A stretch of DNA of 64,000 bases, taken from NCBI RefSeq assembly GCF_024198235.1, contig NZ_JAKCFB010000008.1, forward strand, positions 186,001-250,000, read 5' to 3'. Every line of letters begins with the position of its first letter. Position 1 is the stretch's first letter. A program made the position numbers and the translations under genes. This stretch comes from Myxococcus dinghuensis. GTDB taxonomy: Bacteria; Myxococcota; Myxococcia; Myxococcales; Myxococcaceae. A model generated the notes under the pieces. The model searched no databases. It saw nothing but the letters and a program-made list of their open reading frames with translations, and was not told the DNA's origin. Shown here one piece after another: positions 26,668 to 36,400 of the stretch.

Positions 26668-26909
26668 GCGAGAGCGGGCCGCCTGGCGTCCGAGGCGCCA
26701 TCGCTACGCGCACCCGGGGCCGCCTGCAAGCGAAGCCGTCCTCCCGCCAGCACCCCCGCGGGGGGGCCGGCCATCCGGGCCTGGGGGTCCATGAAACCCA
26801 GGATAGTCCGCCCGGACTGCACGAGCTGCAACCCAGATGCAATGACGGTCGGCCCTGGACGTAGCAGGGGAGCGGTCACACCCGGCCTCCCTCCAAGGAC
26901 CCCTCCTCC

Positions 26910-28688
26910 GTGAACCCCTCCACGGTCTGCCTCTCCCTGGGCGCACTCCTGGCCCTGCTGTCCCTGCCCCCGGTCGCCCACGCGGAGCCGCCTGGGCCCG
27001 CCCCGGCCCCAGCCCCGGACCCCGCCCAGAAGCTGGTGGGCGTGTGGGCCGGGGACATCACCAACGGCCCCGAGGCCCGGGGGCCCCTCACGGTGTCCCG
27101 GGAGGGCGACGCGTGGCGGGCGAGCATCGCGGGCTTCGAGGCGCCCGGGCGGCTGGAGAAGTCGACGCTCACCGTGACGCTGCCCGGAGGGCAGGGCGAG
27201 CTGCGCGCGACGGTGTCGCCGGATGGCCGGCGGATCCTGGGGCACTGGGTGCAGCCCCGCGTCCTGACGGGGGGCGTCCAGTACGCGACGCCCGTGGAGC
27301 TGCGGGCCCTGCGCAAGGGCGTGTGGCGGGGGGACGTCACCCCCTGGGCGGACCGCCTCACGCTGTACCTCACGGTGTACGCGCGGCCGGATGGCTCGCT
27401 GGGCGCGTACCTGAGGGACCCGGAGAAGGGCTTCGGCCGGCAGTTCGCGTTCAACGTCACGATGAACGGCGGCGCCGTGAAGCTCGAGGACCCGCGCGGC
27501 CCCACCGTCTTCGAGGGCACGTATGACGAGCGCCTCGGCCGGCTGACGGTGCCCATCTTCTTCCTGGGGCACGTGGCCTTCACGAAGCGCGACCGGAACC
27601 AGGCGGTGGGGCTCTACCCGCGCACGCCGGCCGCGCCCTACGCGTACACGGTGCCGGTGGCGGACTCGGACGGCTGGGCGACGGCGTCGCTCGCGGACGT
27701 GAAGATGGACCCGGCGCCCATCGCCCAGTTGATCCAGCGCATCCTCGACACGCAGCCGGGCCCCCAGCCCACGCCCGTCATCCAGGGGCTGCTCATCGCC
27801 CGGCACGGCAAGCTGGTGGTGGAGGAGTACTTCCACGGCTTCGACCAGGCGCGCCTGCACGACCTGCGCTCGGCGTCGAAGACGGTGGCGCCCATGCTGG
27901 TGGGCACCGCCATCCAGCAGGGCGCGAAGCTCGGTCCCCAGACGCCCGTGTATCCGCAGTTCCCCGCGTACACCGCCGCCGGGCCCCTGGACCCGCGCAA
28001 GGCGAAGCTCACCGTCGAGCACCTGATGACGATGACGTCCGGCTTCGACTGCGACGACAACGACGACGAGTCGCCCGGCAACGAGAACACCCTCCAGAGC
28101 CAGGAGGGGGACTGGTACACGTACACGCTGAACCTCCCCATGGGGCGGGCGCCGGGGGAGCCCAAGGCGGTGTACTGCTCGGCGGGCATCAACCTGCTGG
28201 GAGGCGTGGTGCGCAACGCCACGGGGACGTGGCTGCCGGAGCACTTCCTGCGCACCCTGGCGTCGCCGCTGGGCATCCGCCACTACGCGATGAACCTGAT
28301 GCCGGACGGCGAGGCGTACCTGGGCGGCGGCCTGTCCCTGCGCCCCCGGGACGCGCTGAAGCTGGGGCAGCTGTACCTGGCGGGCGGGGTGTGGAACGGC
28401 CAGCGCGTGGTCGCCAGGCAGTGGGTCGAGCGCTCCGTCGCGAAGCACTCGGAGATGGAGCCCGGCCGCACGTACGGCTACGCGTGGTGGCGTCACGAGC
28501 TGCGGGTGGGAGGGCGCGTGTACGCGGAATACGAGGCGGGCGGCAACGGCGGCCAGTACGTCATGGTGGTGCCGGAGCTGGACCTGACGGTGGTGTTCAC
28601 CGGCGCCAACTACGCCCAGTTCAACATCTGGAAGACGTTCCGGGAGGAATTGCTGCCGCGATACATCCTCGCGGCCGCCCGTCCGTAG
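26910..28688 (+). CDS. Secreted serine hydrolase of the beta-lactamase (class C) superfamily with N-terminal beta domain
   Basis: 592 residues, GTG start with AAGGA upstream, signal peptide ending AHA. Residues ~40-240 form a beta-rich region (LVGVWAGDITNG, GHWVQPRVLTGG, VWRGDVTPWADRLTLY). The catalytic domain follows, with SASK (S321, K324), YCSAGINLL for the Tyr motif, and a GNGGQY strand in the position of KTG. Members include beta-lactamase-like esterases and D-amino acid peptidases; the modified third motif argues against true beta-lactamase activity. A 13-bp hairpin follows the stop. Confidence 0.85.
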   Translation: MNPSTVCLSLGALLALLSLPPVAHAEPPGPAPAPAPDPAQKLVGVWAGDITNGPEARGPLTVSREGDAWRASIAGFEAPGRLEKSTLTVTLPGGQGELRATVSPDGRRILGHWVQPRVLTGGVQYATPVELRALRKGVWRGDVTPWADRLTLYLTVYARPDGSLGAYLRDPEKGFGRQFAFNVTMNGGAVKLEDPRGPTVFEGTYDERLGRLTVPIFFLGHVAFTKRDRNQAVGLYPRTPAAPYAYTVPVADSDGWATASLADVKMDPAPIAQLIQRILDTQPGPQPTPVIQGLLIARHGKLVVEEYFHGFDQARLHDLRSASKTVAPMLVGTAIQQGAKLGPQTPVYPQFPAYTAAGPLDPRKAKLTVEHLMTMTSGFDCDDNDDESPGNENTLQSQEGDWYTYTLNLPMGRAPGEPKAVYCSAGINLLGGVVRNATGTWLPEHFLRTLASPLGIRHYAMNLMPDGEAYLGGGLSLRPRDALKLGQLYLAGGVWNGQRVVARQWVERSVAKHSEMEPGRTYGYAWWRHELRVGGRVYAEYEAGGNGGQYVMVVPELDLTVVFTGANYAQFNIWKTFREELLPRYILAAARP

Positions 28689-28701
28689 GCGGGGAGGGGA
28701 G

Positions 28702-28735
28702 CCCTGGCTGCGTCTTGGCTCGACGCACGCCAGGG
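28702..28735 (+). terminator. Hairpin after the serine hydrolase gene
   Basis: CCCTGGCTGCGTC (28702-28714) pairs with GACGCA-c-GCCAGGG (28722-28735), a 13-bp stem with one bulged C and a seven-base loop. It lies 13 bases after the stop and 23 bases before queD. No T-run follows, so attenuation into queD is possible. Confidence 0.6.
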
Positions 28736-28758
28736 ACACCGGGTACAAGGCGCCTCCA

Positions 28759-29154
28759 ATGGAGCCTGTCTCGAAGAAAGTCTCGTTGGTGACGGAAATC
28801 TCGAAGGAGTTCACGTTCGAGGCCGCGCATCGCCTTCCAAACGTCCCCGTGGGTCACAAGTGCTCGCGGGTGCACGGGCACAGCTACCGCATCGAAATCA
28901 CCGTGCGCGGTCCGGTGGACCCCCACCTCGGGTGGATCGTCGACTTCGCCGAGCTCAACGCCGCCTGGCAGCCGCTGCACGCGCAGCTGGACCACCGGCT
29001 GCTGAACGAGGTGCCGGGGCTGGAGAACCCGACGAGCGAGCTGCTGGCCGGCTGGCTCTTCGAGCGGCTGACCTTCCCCACCGCGAAGGTGGTGAAGATC
29101 CGCGTCTCGGAGACGTGCACGTCCCAGTGTGTCGTCTACCCCGTGGAGGGGTGA
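28759..29154 (+). CDS. queD: 6-carboxy-5,6,7,8-tetrahydropterin synthase (QueD family)
   Basis: 131 residues, usual length. Zinc ligands H24 (EAAHRL), H39 and H41, with the catalytic Cys35 in the C-x3-HGH arrangement (KCSRVHGH) diagnostic of QueD/PTPS-II. Later catalytic residues are in LDHRLLNEV and VSETCTSQC, and ENPTSE closes the pterin site. It converts 7,8-dihydroneopterin triphosphate to 6-carboxytetrahydropterin for queuosine. Other queuosine genes are not in the window. It is convergent with an SDR and a second PTPS paralogue, suggesting a pterin-related locus. Confidence 0.9.
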   Translation: MEPVSKKVSLVTEISKEFTFEAAHRLPNVPVGHKCSRVHGHSYRIEITVRGPVDPHLGWIVDFAELNAAWQPLHAQLDHRLLNEVPGLENPTSELLAGWLFERLTFPTAKVVKIRVSETCTSQCVVYPVEG

Positions 29155-29161
29155 CGCCCGC

Positions 29162-29183
29162 GGGTCAGGTCTCCACCTGACCC
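29162..29183. terminator. Hairpin at the queD / SDR convergent junction
   Basis: GGGTCAGGT (29162-29170), loop CTCC, ACCTGACCC (29175-29183): a perfect 9-bp stem. It overlaps the last codons of the SDR gene and starts eight bases after the queD stop, so it can terminate queD transcription. Confidence 0.6.
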
Positions 29184-29872
29184 AGGTTGGCGTGGAGGAC
29201 GGCGCCGTTCACCGTCGGCGTCCCCGCGCAGAACCAGACGATGTCGGCGATCTCCGCCGGGGTGATGAGCCGGCCGAAGGTCGTCTTGCTCTTCGCCAGG
29301 GCGAGCGCCTCCAGGCTGCCGCCCAGGTGCGAGCGCAACAGCTCCGTGTCCGTGAAGCCGGGGCATACGCAGGCGGTGTGGACGCGCGTGCCGGCCAGGT
29401 CCTGGCAGGTGGCGCGCATCAACCCGACGAGCGCGTGCTTCGACGTCACGTAGGACGCCGCGCCCCGGACGGCCTTCTCCGACAGGGTGGAGCCCACGTA
29501 GAGGATGGAGGAGCCCTCGCGCAGGTACTCCCGCGTCAGGCGGTTGAGCAGCGCGGGCGCGACGACGTTGACCTCCAGCACCTGGCGCAGGTGGGCCGCG
29601 TCGAGCGACAGCGCGTCGTCGTGCGCGTAGAGCGCCGCGTTGTGCACCAGGCAGACCCGGCCCGTCGCCGCGCCGAGCGCGTCGCGCAGCGCGGAGGTGA
29701 CGGGGCCCTCCCAACCCGGCGCGGCCAGGTCCACGTTGACGTCGACCACGCCCGGCACGAGGCAGGGGTTGCGTGACAACGTCACCACGCCCCAGCCCTC
29801 CTGGCGGAAGCGCGCGGCGATGGCCTGTCCGATGCCCCGGCTGGCCCCCGTGACGATGGCCCAGTCAGTCAT
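29165..29872 (-). CDS. Short-chain dehydrogenase/reductase, possible pterin reductase
   Basis: 235 residues. Classical SDR: NAD(P) site TGASRGIG (9-16), NAA in VHNAALY, catalytic Ser in YVGSTLS and Y-x3-K in YVTSKH. The RN after strand 2 (LSRNP) favours NADPH. The gene overlaps the stop of a PTPS-family gene by eight bases and so is translated with it. Sepiapterin and dihydromonapterin reductases are SDRs found with PTPS-type enzymes, so a pterin substrate is a reasonable inference, not shown by the sequence alone. Confidence 0.85.
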   Translation of the reverse strand: MTDWAIVTGASRGIGQAIAARFRQEGWGVVTLSRNPCLVPGVVDVNVDLAAPGWEGPVTSALRDALGAATGRVCLVHNAALYAHDDALSLDAAHLRQVLEVNVVAPALLNRLTREYLREGSSILYVGSTLSEKAVRGAASYVTSKHALVGLMRATCQDLAGTRVHTACVCPGFTDTELLRSHLGGSLEALALAKSKTTFGRLITPAEIADIVWFCAGTPTVNGAVLHANLGQVET

Positions 29873-30362
29873 GTCCCGACCACTCCCACGACGACCACTG
29901 GCCGGGGCCGGAGGCGCACTTCACCACCAGCCGCGAGACGCGGTCGCGCCGCAGCCCCGCGCCGTCGCCCACCAGCTCCTCGCCGAAGACGCGCGCCAGC
30001 TCCTCCAGCGTCACGTTCTCCACGGGCAGCACGGTGATGTCGCGCTGGAGGAAGCGCAGCGTCTCCCCGTTGAAGTGCGCCGTCACGTCGCCCTTCGCGT
30101 CCGTCTCCAGGCGCAGGTGGGGGGAGCGGCCCGGCAGCATGAACGTCTCGTTCCACGCCTGGCAGCGCGCGATGATGGCGCGCTTCATGGGCTTGTAGTC
30201 GGAGAGCATGCCGTTCTCCGTCACCTCGCCCGTGATCGCGACGTAGACGGTGAAGTTGTGGCCATGCAGGTTCTCGCGCTCCGTGGCGGAGAAGATGGTG
30301 AAGTGCCCCGCCGAGAACTTCATCTCTTCCTTGTGGAGCTCGATGGTCGTCATGCGTGGCAT
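29865..30362 (-). CDS. 6-pyruvoyltetrahydropterin synthase paralogue with ExxHGH motif (PTPS-III-like)
   Basis: 165 residues from ATG 30362 (GAGGTGG upstream; an ATG nine bases later is possible). Zinc ligands H20, H33 and H35 are kept (KFSAGHF, ENLHGHNF). The catalytic cysteine before HGH is absent; the motif is E30-N-L-H-G-H. ExxHGH is the signature of PTPS-III enzymes, which make 6-hydroxymethyldihydropterin and can replace FolB. The glutamate near the C-terminus (VENVTLEELA) is present. It is about 30 residues longer than QueD. Co-translated with an SDR reductase. Confidence 0.78.
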   Translation of the reverse strand: MPRMTTIELHKEEMKFSAGHFTIFSATERENLHGHNFTVYVAITGEVTENGMLSDYKPMKRAIIARCQAWNETFMLPGRSPHLRLETDAKGDVTAHFNGETLRFLQRDITVLPVENVTLEELARVFGEELVGDGAGLRRDRVSRLVVKCASGPGQWSSWEWSGHD

Positions 30363-30515
30363 GGGCGACCACCTCGTTAGCATCAAGCCCGGAGCACCTC
30401 AACGGGCGCGCGCGGCCCGATGTCCACCAGATGTGCAACGCGGTGACGATTATCTCCCGGGCGCCCCTTCGGGCCCTGGCTTCCCGGGGGCGGGTTGCGC
30501 GATTCTGCCGGACCC

Positions 30516-31898
30516 ATGTTCCTGCCCCTGCTCACCCTGGGTGTGGTCCTCGCCGCGAAGCCTGCACCGTCCGAGAAGGTCTTCGTCCCCTGCCAGCGGG
30601 ACACGCCGGAGTGGACCGCCGCGCGCGAGCGGTTCACGGCCCTGGATGCGCGGCTGGGGACGCTCGCGGACGACGCGGACGCGGAGGAGGCCTTCGCGGC
30701 GCTCCAGGAGACCCTGGCGTCGCGCTGCTTCGCGCTGAGCCGCGAGGAGACCGAGCAGCGCCCGAAGAAGGGGGTCCTCTCCAGCCAACTGGCGGCCTGG
30801 TGGCGGGATGGCGGACGCGAGTGGGCGGCGTCGTACCTGGAGCTGGGCGGGCCCGGCGCGCGCGTGGTGGTGCTGCCGCCGGAGGTGCGCGAGGTGCTGG
30901 CGCGCGGGCAGGTGCCCGAGGACCACCGGCTGCGGACGCTGCTGTGCGCGGTGGAGGACGTCGACTGCGCGCGGGAGACTGCGCCGTGGTTCGCCCGCCT
31001 GGACGAGGCCTTCCTGCCCGGCAAGCGCGCGGAGTCCCGCATCTCGGCGGACCCTTCCCACAAGCCCATGTGGGCCGAGTGCGAGAAGTTCGCCCGCAAG
31101 AAGGCGGCGCGCTGGCGCTACATGGCCTGGCGGATATGCGTGGCCGGGCACACCGACTTTTCGTACCGGATGCCCCTGGTCCGGATGCGCGCGCCCCGTG
31201 ATGGGTGGCTCGTGCTGCGGGGGCGCCGCGGCCACTACGCGTTCTGTGACGAGGTGCGCGCCTACCACCTGGGCACGGGGACCGCGTGGATCTCCCAGAG
31301 CTGCTCGGACCTGGTGTTGCGCGAGGACCCCGGACACGAGGGGCGCGTGGACGCCGCGAAGACGGACGCGGCCCGGCGCCCGCGCGTCCAGACGGGCCGG
31401 CTGCCGCCCGAGCAGCTCCAGGAGCTGACCTGGGTGCTCCTGCTCGACGGCGAGGCCGAGCTCACCGGGCGGCCTCGCGCCGTGCGGCGCCCCGTCCCGG
31501 AGGGCCTCTCCCTCGAGTGGCGGGCGGGCGAGGACGTGCCCTTCGGCATCCCTGGCGGCGTCGAGGGTGGCTCCGTCTGGGGCAACTCCGGGCAGACGCG
31601 CATCACCTGGTCCTGGTTCCCCCCGGACCGGGCGGAGCCCCTGGGGGGTGAGTTCACCTGGCCCGAGTCCTCGTCTCCCGAGGAGAACCACGCGGACCAC
31701 CTCGTCGAGGCGCTGGAGAAGACCTTCGTCGAGGGCTGCCCCCAGCGCCCCGCGCCGCTCGACGCGCTCGACTTCACCCGCCCGACGACGGTGAACCACG
31801 TGGATGCCCCGGAGGGCGTGACGAAGACGCAGGACGGCGTCCTCTCCGCCCTGCGCGACTGGAAGGCCCCGGCCTCCTGCGCCGGCACCCCGCGTTGA
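30516..31898 (+). CDS. Large exported protein of unknown function
   Basis: 460 residues from ATG 30516. A short hydrophobic N-terminus (FLPLLTLGVVLAAKPA) looks like a signal peptide. About ten cysteines are spread through the chain (VPCQRD, SRCFALS, LLCAVEDVDC, WRICVAG, AFCDEV, SQSCSDL, EGCPQ). The N-terminal third is helical (ALDARLGTLADDADAEEAFAAL); the rest appears to be beta-rich. No domain recognised. It is followed by a 400-base leader region of the RND operon. Confidence 0.55.
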   Translation: MFLPLLTLGVVLAAKPAPSEKVFVPCQRDTPEWTAARERFTALDARLGTLADDADAEEAFAALQETLASRCFALSREETEQRPKKGVLSSQLAAWWRDGGREWAASYLELGGPGARVVVLPPEVREVLARGQVPEDHRLRTLLCAVEDVDCARETAPWFARLDEAFLPGKRAESRISADPSHKPMWAECEKFARKKAARWRYMAWRICVAGHTDFSYRMPLVRMRAPRDGWLVLRGRRGHYAFCDEVRAYHLGTGTAWISQSCSDLVLREDPGHEGRVDAAKTDAARRPRVQTGRLPPEQLQELTWVLLLDGEAELTGRPRAVRRPVPEGLSLEWRAGEDVPFGIPGGVEGGSVWGNSGQTRITWSWFPPDRAEPLGGEFTWPESSSPEENHADHLVEALEKTFVEGCPQRPAPLDALDFTRPTTVNHVDAPEGVTKTQDGVLSALRDWKAPASCAGTPR

Positions 31899-31994
31899 CG
31901 GGAGGGCCGACCCGGGACGTCTTCCCAGGGCCTGGGAAGATTGCGTTGCGCGGCGGACCCGGGGGTAATTAGTAATGGCGCATGTTGCAATTTA

Positions 31995-32008
31995 CCTCCG
32001 GAAGGAGG
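31995..32008 (+). promoter_or_regulatory. SD-sequestering hairpin with GNRA loop in the RND operon leader
   Basis: CCTCC (31995-31999), GGAA, GGAGG (32004-32008) forms a perfect 5-bp stem with a GGAA (GNRA) tetraloop. The 3' arm is the Shine-Dalgarno site of the 12-codon ORF at 32015. It lies downstream of an AT-rich island (31966-31994, with ATTA-g-TAAT) that is exceptional in this genome and may hold the promoter or operator. Confidence 0.5.
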
Positions 32009-32014
32009 CTGTCC

Positions 32015-32053
32015 ATGTCCCCCGCGCCCCGCTGCTGTCGTCGCCAACGCTGA
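32015..32053 (+). CDS. Putative 12-codon leader peptide upstream of the RND operon
   Basis: ATG at 32015 with AAGGAGG six bases upstream, the strongest ribosome binding site in the region; it encodes MSPAPRCCRRQR and stops at 32051-32053. The peptide is Cys-Cys and Arg rich. It ends 250 bases before the membrane fusion protein gene. Its SD is paired in a GNRA hairpin. Whether it is translated, and whether it affects the efflux genes, is inference. Confidence 0.4.
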   Translation: MSPAPRCCRRQR

Positions 32054-32303
32054 CGTTGGTTCGCTGAAGTCCGTCCGGGACGCCACGTGGCGCACCGGGG
32101 CCTCGTCAGGCTCCGGAGGCCGACGCCGTCACGGCCACTGAAACCCCATACCCCCCAAGCGACACGTCCCCGGTGGCGGCACCGGACGGGTGACGTGCGC
32201 GTGTGTCTTTCCCTCGTCTCGTTCCGTGACGGGTGGCCGGAGGTGTGTCCGCGCGAGCGCGGGCCACCGGGGCCGCCTGGGTCGCGGCGGTTGGAGTCCT
32301 TCG

Positions 32304-33491
32304 ATGAATTGGCGACGTACGGTGGCGGGAGGCGCGCTGGCGCTCCCGCTGGTGGTGGGCGGTTTCGTCCTCGCGCGGGGGGAGGCGGGGGCGCAGGAGG
32401 GGGGAGGGGGCGCGAAGGTGGCGCCGCCGCCCGTGGTGGTGGCGGAGGTGGTGACGCGCCCGGTGGCGGAGAGCGCCGAGTACACGGGCGTGCTCGCGGC
32501 CGTGCAGAGCGTGGAGCTGCGGCCGCGCGTGGGGGGCTTCATCGACGCGGTCCGCTTCGCGGAAGGGGGCTTCGTCACGGCGGGGCAGGTGCTGTTCCAG
32601 TTGGACTCGCGCACGTTCGAGGCGGCGCTGGCCCGGGCGCAGGCGGACCTGAAGCAGGCGGAGGAGCGCCGCACGCTGTCGGAGCGCAAGTTCGAGCGGG
32701 GCGAGAAGCTGGTGGCGGAGGCGGCCATCTCCCGCAGCGACTTCGACGTGTTGATCGCGGAGAAGGCGGAGGCGGGCGCGCGCGTGGAGGCGGCGCGGGC
32801 CGCGGTGCGGGCGGCGGAGATCGACCTTCAGGACACGCGGGTCCGAGCCCCCATCGCCGGACGCGTGGGTCGCGCGCTCGTCACGCCCGGCAACCTGGTC
32901 AGCGGTGGCGGCGCCAACGCCACGCTGCTGACGACGCTCACCTCGGTGGAGCCGTTCCACGTCTTCTTCGACGTGGACGAGGCCACGTACCTGCGCTTCG
33001 CGGGGCATGACTCCGGGGCGCGCGGCAAGGATGGACGCGTCAACCCGGTCCCCGTGCGCGTGGCGCTGAAGGGCGACGAGGGCTTCACGCGTGAGGCGCG
33101 CCTGGACTTCCTGGACAACCAGGTGTCGCCGGCGACGGGGACGGCGCGGGCCAGGGCGGTGCTCCCCAACCCGGACGGGAAGCTGGCGGCGGGGCTGTTC
33201 GCGCGGGTGCGGCTGGAGACGGGCGCGGCGCGGCCCACGGTGCTCATCCAGGACCACGCGGTGGCGACGGACCAGAAGGGCCGCTACGTGCTGGTCCTCC
33301 GGCCGGACCAGTCGCTGGAGCAGCGGCGGGTGGAGCTGGGCGGAACGGAGGTGGGCCTGCGCGTGGTGCGCGCGGGGCTGGCGCCGGGTGAGCGCGTGGT
33401 CCTCAAGGGCCTGGCGCGGCCGGGCATGACGGTGACGCCCACGGTGGTGGCCATGGCCGGCTCCGAGCACGCGGAGGGCGCGCGGCCATGA
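32304..33491 (+). CDS. RND efflux periplasmic adaptor (membrane fusion protein)
   Basis: 395 residues from ATG 32304, GGAG upstream. N-terminal membrane segment (GGALALPLVVGGFVLA) followed by a Gln/Gly-rich stretch. Typical adaptor order: lipoyl half (YTGVLAAVQSVELRPRVGGFI), coiled-coil hairpin (FEAALARAQADLKQAEERRTL to AAVRAAEIDLQDTRV), second lipoyl half (RAPIAGRVGRALVTPGNLV), beta-barrel and proximal domain. It bridges the inner-membrane pump to an outer-membrane channel. Its stop overlaps the pump start (ATGA). No TolC-like gene is adjacent, so the channel must be encoded elsewhere. Confidence 0.9.
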   Translation: MNWRRTVAGGALALPLVVGGFVLARGEAGAQEGGGGAKVAPPPVVVAEVVTRPVAESAEYTGVLAAVQSVELRPRVGGFIDAVRFAEGGFVTAGQVLFQLDSRTFEAALARAQADLKQAEERRTLSERKFERGEKLVAEAAISRSDFDVLIAEKAEAGARVEAARAAVRAAEIDLQDTRVRAPIAGRVGRALVTPGNLVSGGGANATLLTTLTSVEPFHVFFDVDEATYLRFAGHDSGARGKDGRVNPVPVRVALKGDEGFTREARLDFLDNQVSPATGTARARAVLPNPDGKLAAGLFARVRLETGAARPTVLIQDHAVATDQKGRYVLVLRPDQSLEQRRVELGGTEVGLRVVRAGLAPGERVVLKGLARPGMTVTPTVVAMAGSEHAEGARP

Positions 33492-36400
33492 AGTTCGCCC
33501 ATTTCTTCGTGGACCGGCCCATCTTCGCGGCCGTGTTGTCCGTGCTGCTGCTCATCGGCGGGGGGCTGTCGCTGGTGCAGTTGCCCTTGAGCGAGTACCC
33601 GGCCGTGTCCCCGCCCACGGTGGTGGTGCGCGCGGCCTACCCGGGCGCGAACCCGAGCGTCATCGCGGAGACGGTGGCCGCGCCGCTGGAGCAGGAGATC
33701 AACGGCGTGGAGGGCATGCTCTACATGTCCTCGCAGGCCACCAGCGACGGCCGCGTGTCCGTCACCATCACCTTCGCCATGGGCGTGGACCCGGACACCG
33801 CGCAGGTGCAGGTGCAGAACCGGGTGGCGCGCGCGGTGCCGCGCCTGCCCGCCGAGGTGCAGCGGCTGGGGGTGCTCACCGAGAAGTCCAGCCCGGACCT
33901 GCTCATGGTGGTGCACCTGGTGTCCCCGGACGGGAAGCTGGACCCGCTCTACCTCTCCAACTACGCCGTGCTCCAGGTGCGCGACGTGCTCCAGCGCGTG
34001 CCGGGCGTGGGCAACGTGGCGGTGCTGGGCGCGGGCGAGTACAGCATGCGCGTCTGGTTGGATCCGCAGTTGCTGGCGGCGCGCAACCTCACCGCCAGCG
34101 ACGTGGTGAACGCCATCCGCGAGCAGAACGTCCAGGTGGCCGCGGGGGTCATCGGACAGCAGCCGGACGAGCGCTCCGCCTTCCAGCTCACCGTCACCAC
34201 GCAGGGCCGGCTCACGGACGAGGAGCAGTTCCGCGACATCGTGGTGAAGGTGGGGGAGGCGGGGCAGGTGACGCGCCTGCGCGACGTGGCCCGGGTGGAG
34301 CTGGGCGCCAACTCCTACGCGGTGCGCGCGCGGCTGGACGGCAAGCCGGCGGTGGCCATCGGCATCAACCAGGCCTCCGGCTCCAACGCGTTGGACGTGT
34401 CCGCGGGCATCCGCGCGCGGATGGACGAGCTGCGCCTGGCCTTCCCGGAGGGCATGGAGTACCGCATCGCCTACGACCCGACGCTCTTCGTGCGCGCCTC
34501 CATCCGCAACGTGGTGAGCACGCTGCTGGAGGCGGTGGTGCTGGTGGTGCTCGTGGTGTTGCTGTTCCTCCAGACGTGGCGGGCCTCCATCATCCCGCTG
34601 GCGGCGGTGCCCGTGTCGCTGGTGGGCACGGCGGCGGTGATGCACATGTTGGGCTTCTCTCTCAACACGCTGTCGCTGTTCGGCCTGGTGCTCTCCATCG
34701 GCATCGTGGTGGACGACGCCATCGTCGTGGTGGAGAACGTGGAGCGGCACATCGAGCAGGGGGCCAGTCCGAAGGAGGCCGCGCGCCGGGCGATGACCGA
34801 GGTGACGGGGCCCATCATCGCCATCACCTCCGTGCTGTCCGCGGTGTTCGTGCCCACCGCGTTCCTGGGCGGTCTCACCGGCCAGTTCTACCGGCAGTTC
34901 GCGCTGACCATCGCCATCTCCACTATCCTCTCCGCCTTCAACTCGCTGACCCTCAGCCCGGCGCTCGCGGGGGTGCTGCTGCGCGGCCACCACGGGCCGA
35001 AGGACGGGCTCACGCGGCTGATGGAGAAGGGGCTGGGCGGGTGGTTGTTCCGGCCCTTCAACCGCTTCTTCGACAAGGCGTCCGCGGGCTACGTGTCGGT
35101 GGTCAAGCGCGTGGTGCGCGTCAGCGCGGTGGTGCTCGCCGTCTACGTGGGGTTGCTCTTCCTGACGTGGGCGGGCTTCGCCAAGGTGCCGGCGGGCTTC
35201 GTGCCCATGCAGGACAAGTACTACCTGGTGGGGCTGGCCCAGCTCCCGCCGGCGGCGTCGCTGGAGCGCACGGACGCGGTCGTCAAGCGCATGTCGGAGC
35301 TCATGCTGGCCGAGGAGGGCGTGGCCAACGTGGTGGCCTTCTCCGGCATCACCATCAACGGCTTCGTCAACGCGCCCAACTCGGCGGTGGTGTTCGCCAT
35401 CCTGGACGACTTCGAGAAGCGCAAGTCCGCGGACCTGTCCGCCAACGCCATCGCGGGGCGGCTGCAGGGGAAGCTCTGGGCCATCCAGGAGGGCTTCGCG
35501 GCCATCTTCCCACCGCCGCCCGTGCCGGGCCTGGGCTCGCTCGCGGGCTTCAAGCTCCAGGTGGAGGACCGCGCGGGCCTGGGCTCGGAGGCGCTGTACG
35601 AGGCCACCCAGGCGCTGGTGCAGCGGGCCTCGGGGGACCCGCGGCTCATGGGCCTGATGTCGGGCTTCGAGATCAACGTGCCCCAGTTGGAGGCGCACGT
35701 GGACCGGGTGAAGGCCAAGCAGCAGGGCGTGCCGCTGGGCTCCGTCTTCGAGACGCTCCAGGTCCAGTTGGGGTCGCTCTACGTCAACGACTTCAACCGG
35801 TTCGGGCGCACCTACCAGGTGAACGTCCAGGCGGACGCGCAGCACCGCATGGAGCCGGAGGACATCGGTCGGCTCCAGGTGCGCAACGCGCAGGGAGGCA
35901 TGGTGCCCCTGGCGGCGCTGGTGGACGTGAAGCCGTCGTTCGGGCCGGACCAGGTGCTGCGCTACAACGGCTACCCGTCCGCGGACATCAACGGCGCCGC
36001 GGCGCCCGGGGTGAGCACGGGGCAGGCGGTGGCGGCCATGGAGCAGCTCGCGGGGGACGTGCTCCCCGCGGGCATGAGCTTCGAGTGGACCGACCTGACG
36101 TACCAGGAGAAGCTCGCGGGCAGGGAGGGGCTGTTCGTCTTCCCGCTGGCCATCCTGCTGGCCTTCCTCATCCTCGCGGCGCAGTACGACAGTTGGACGC
36201 TGCCGCTGGCGGTGCTGCTGACGGTGCCGCTGGCGCTGCTCAGCGCGCTGGCGGGGGTGTGGCTCGTGGGAGGGGACAACAACATCTTCACGCAGATTGG
36301 CCTGGTGGTGCTGGTGGGCCTGGCGGCGAAGAACGCCATCCTCATCGTCGAGTTCGCCCGCGCGCGGGAGGATGAAGGCGTGGGCGTGGTGCAGGCGGCG

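Noticed and set aside
28689-28758. preQ1 riboswitch upstream of queD
   Set aside because: The region is taken up by a simple long hairpin that looks like a terminator; there is no A-rich tail or pseudoknot arrangement, and only 23 bases remain before the ATG.
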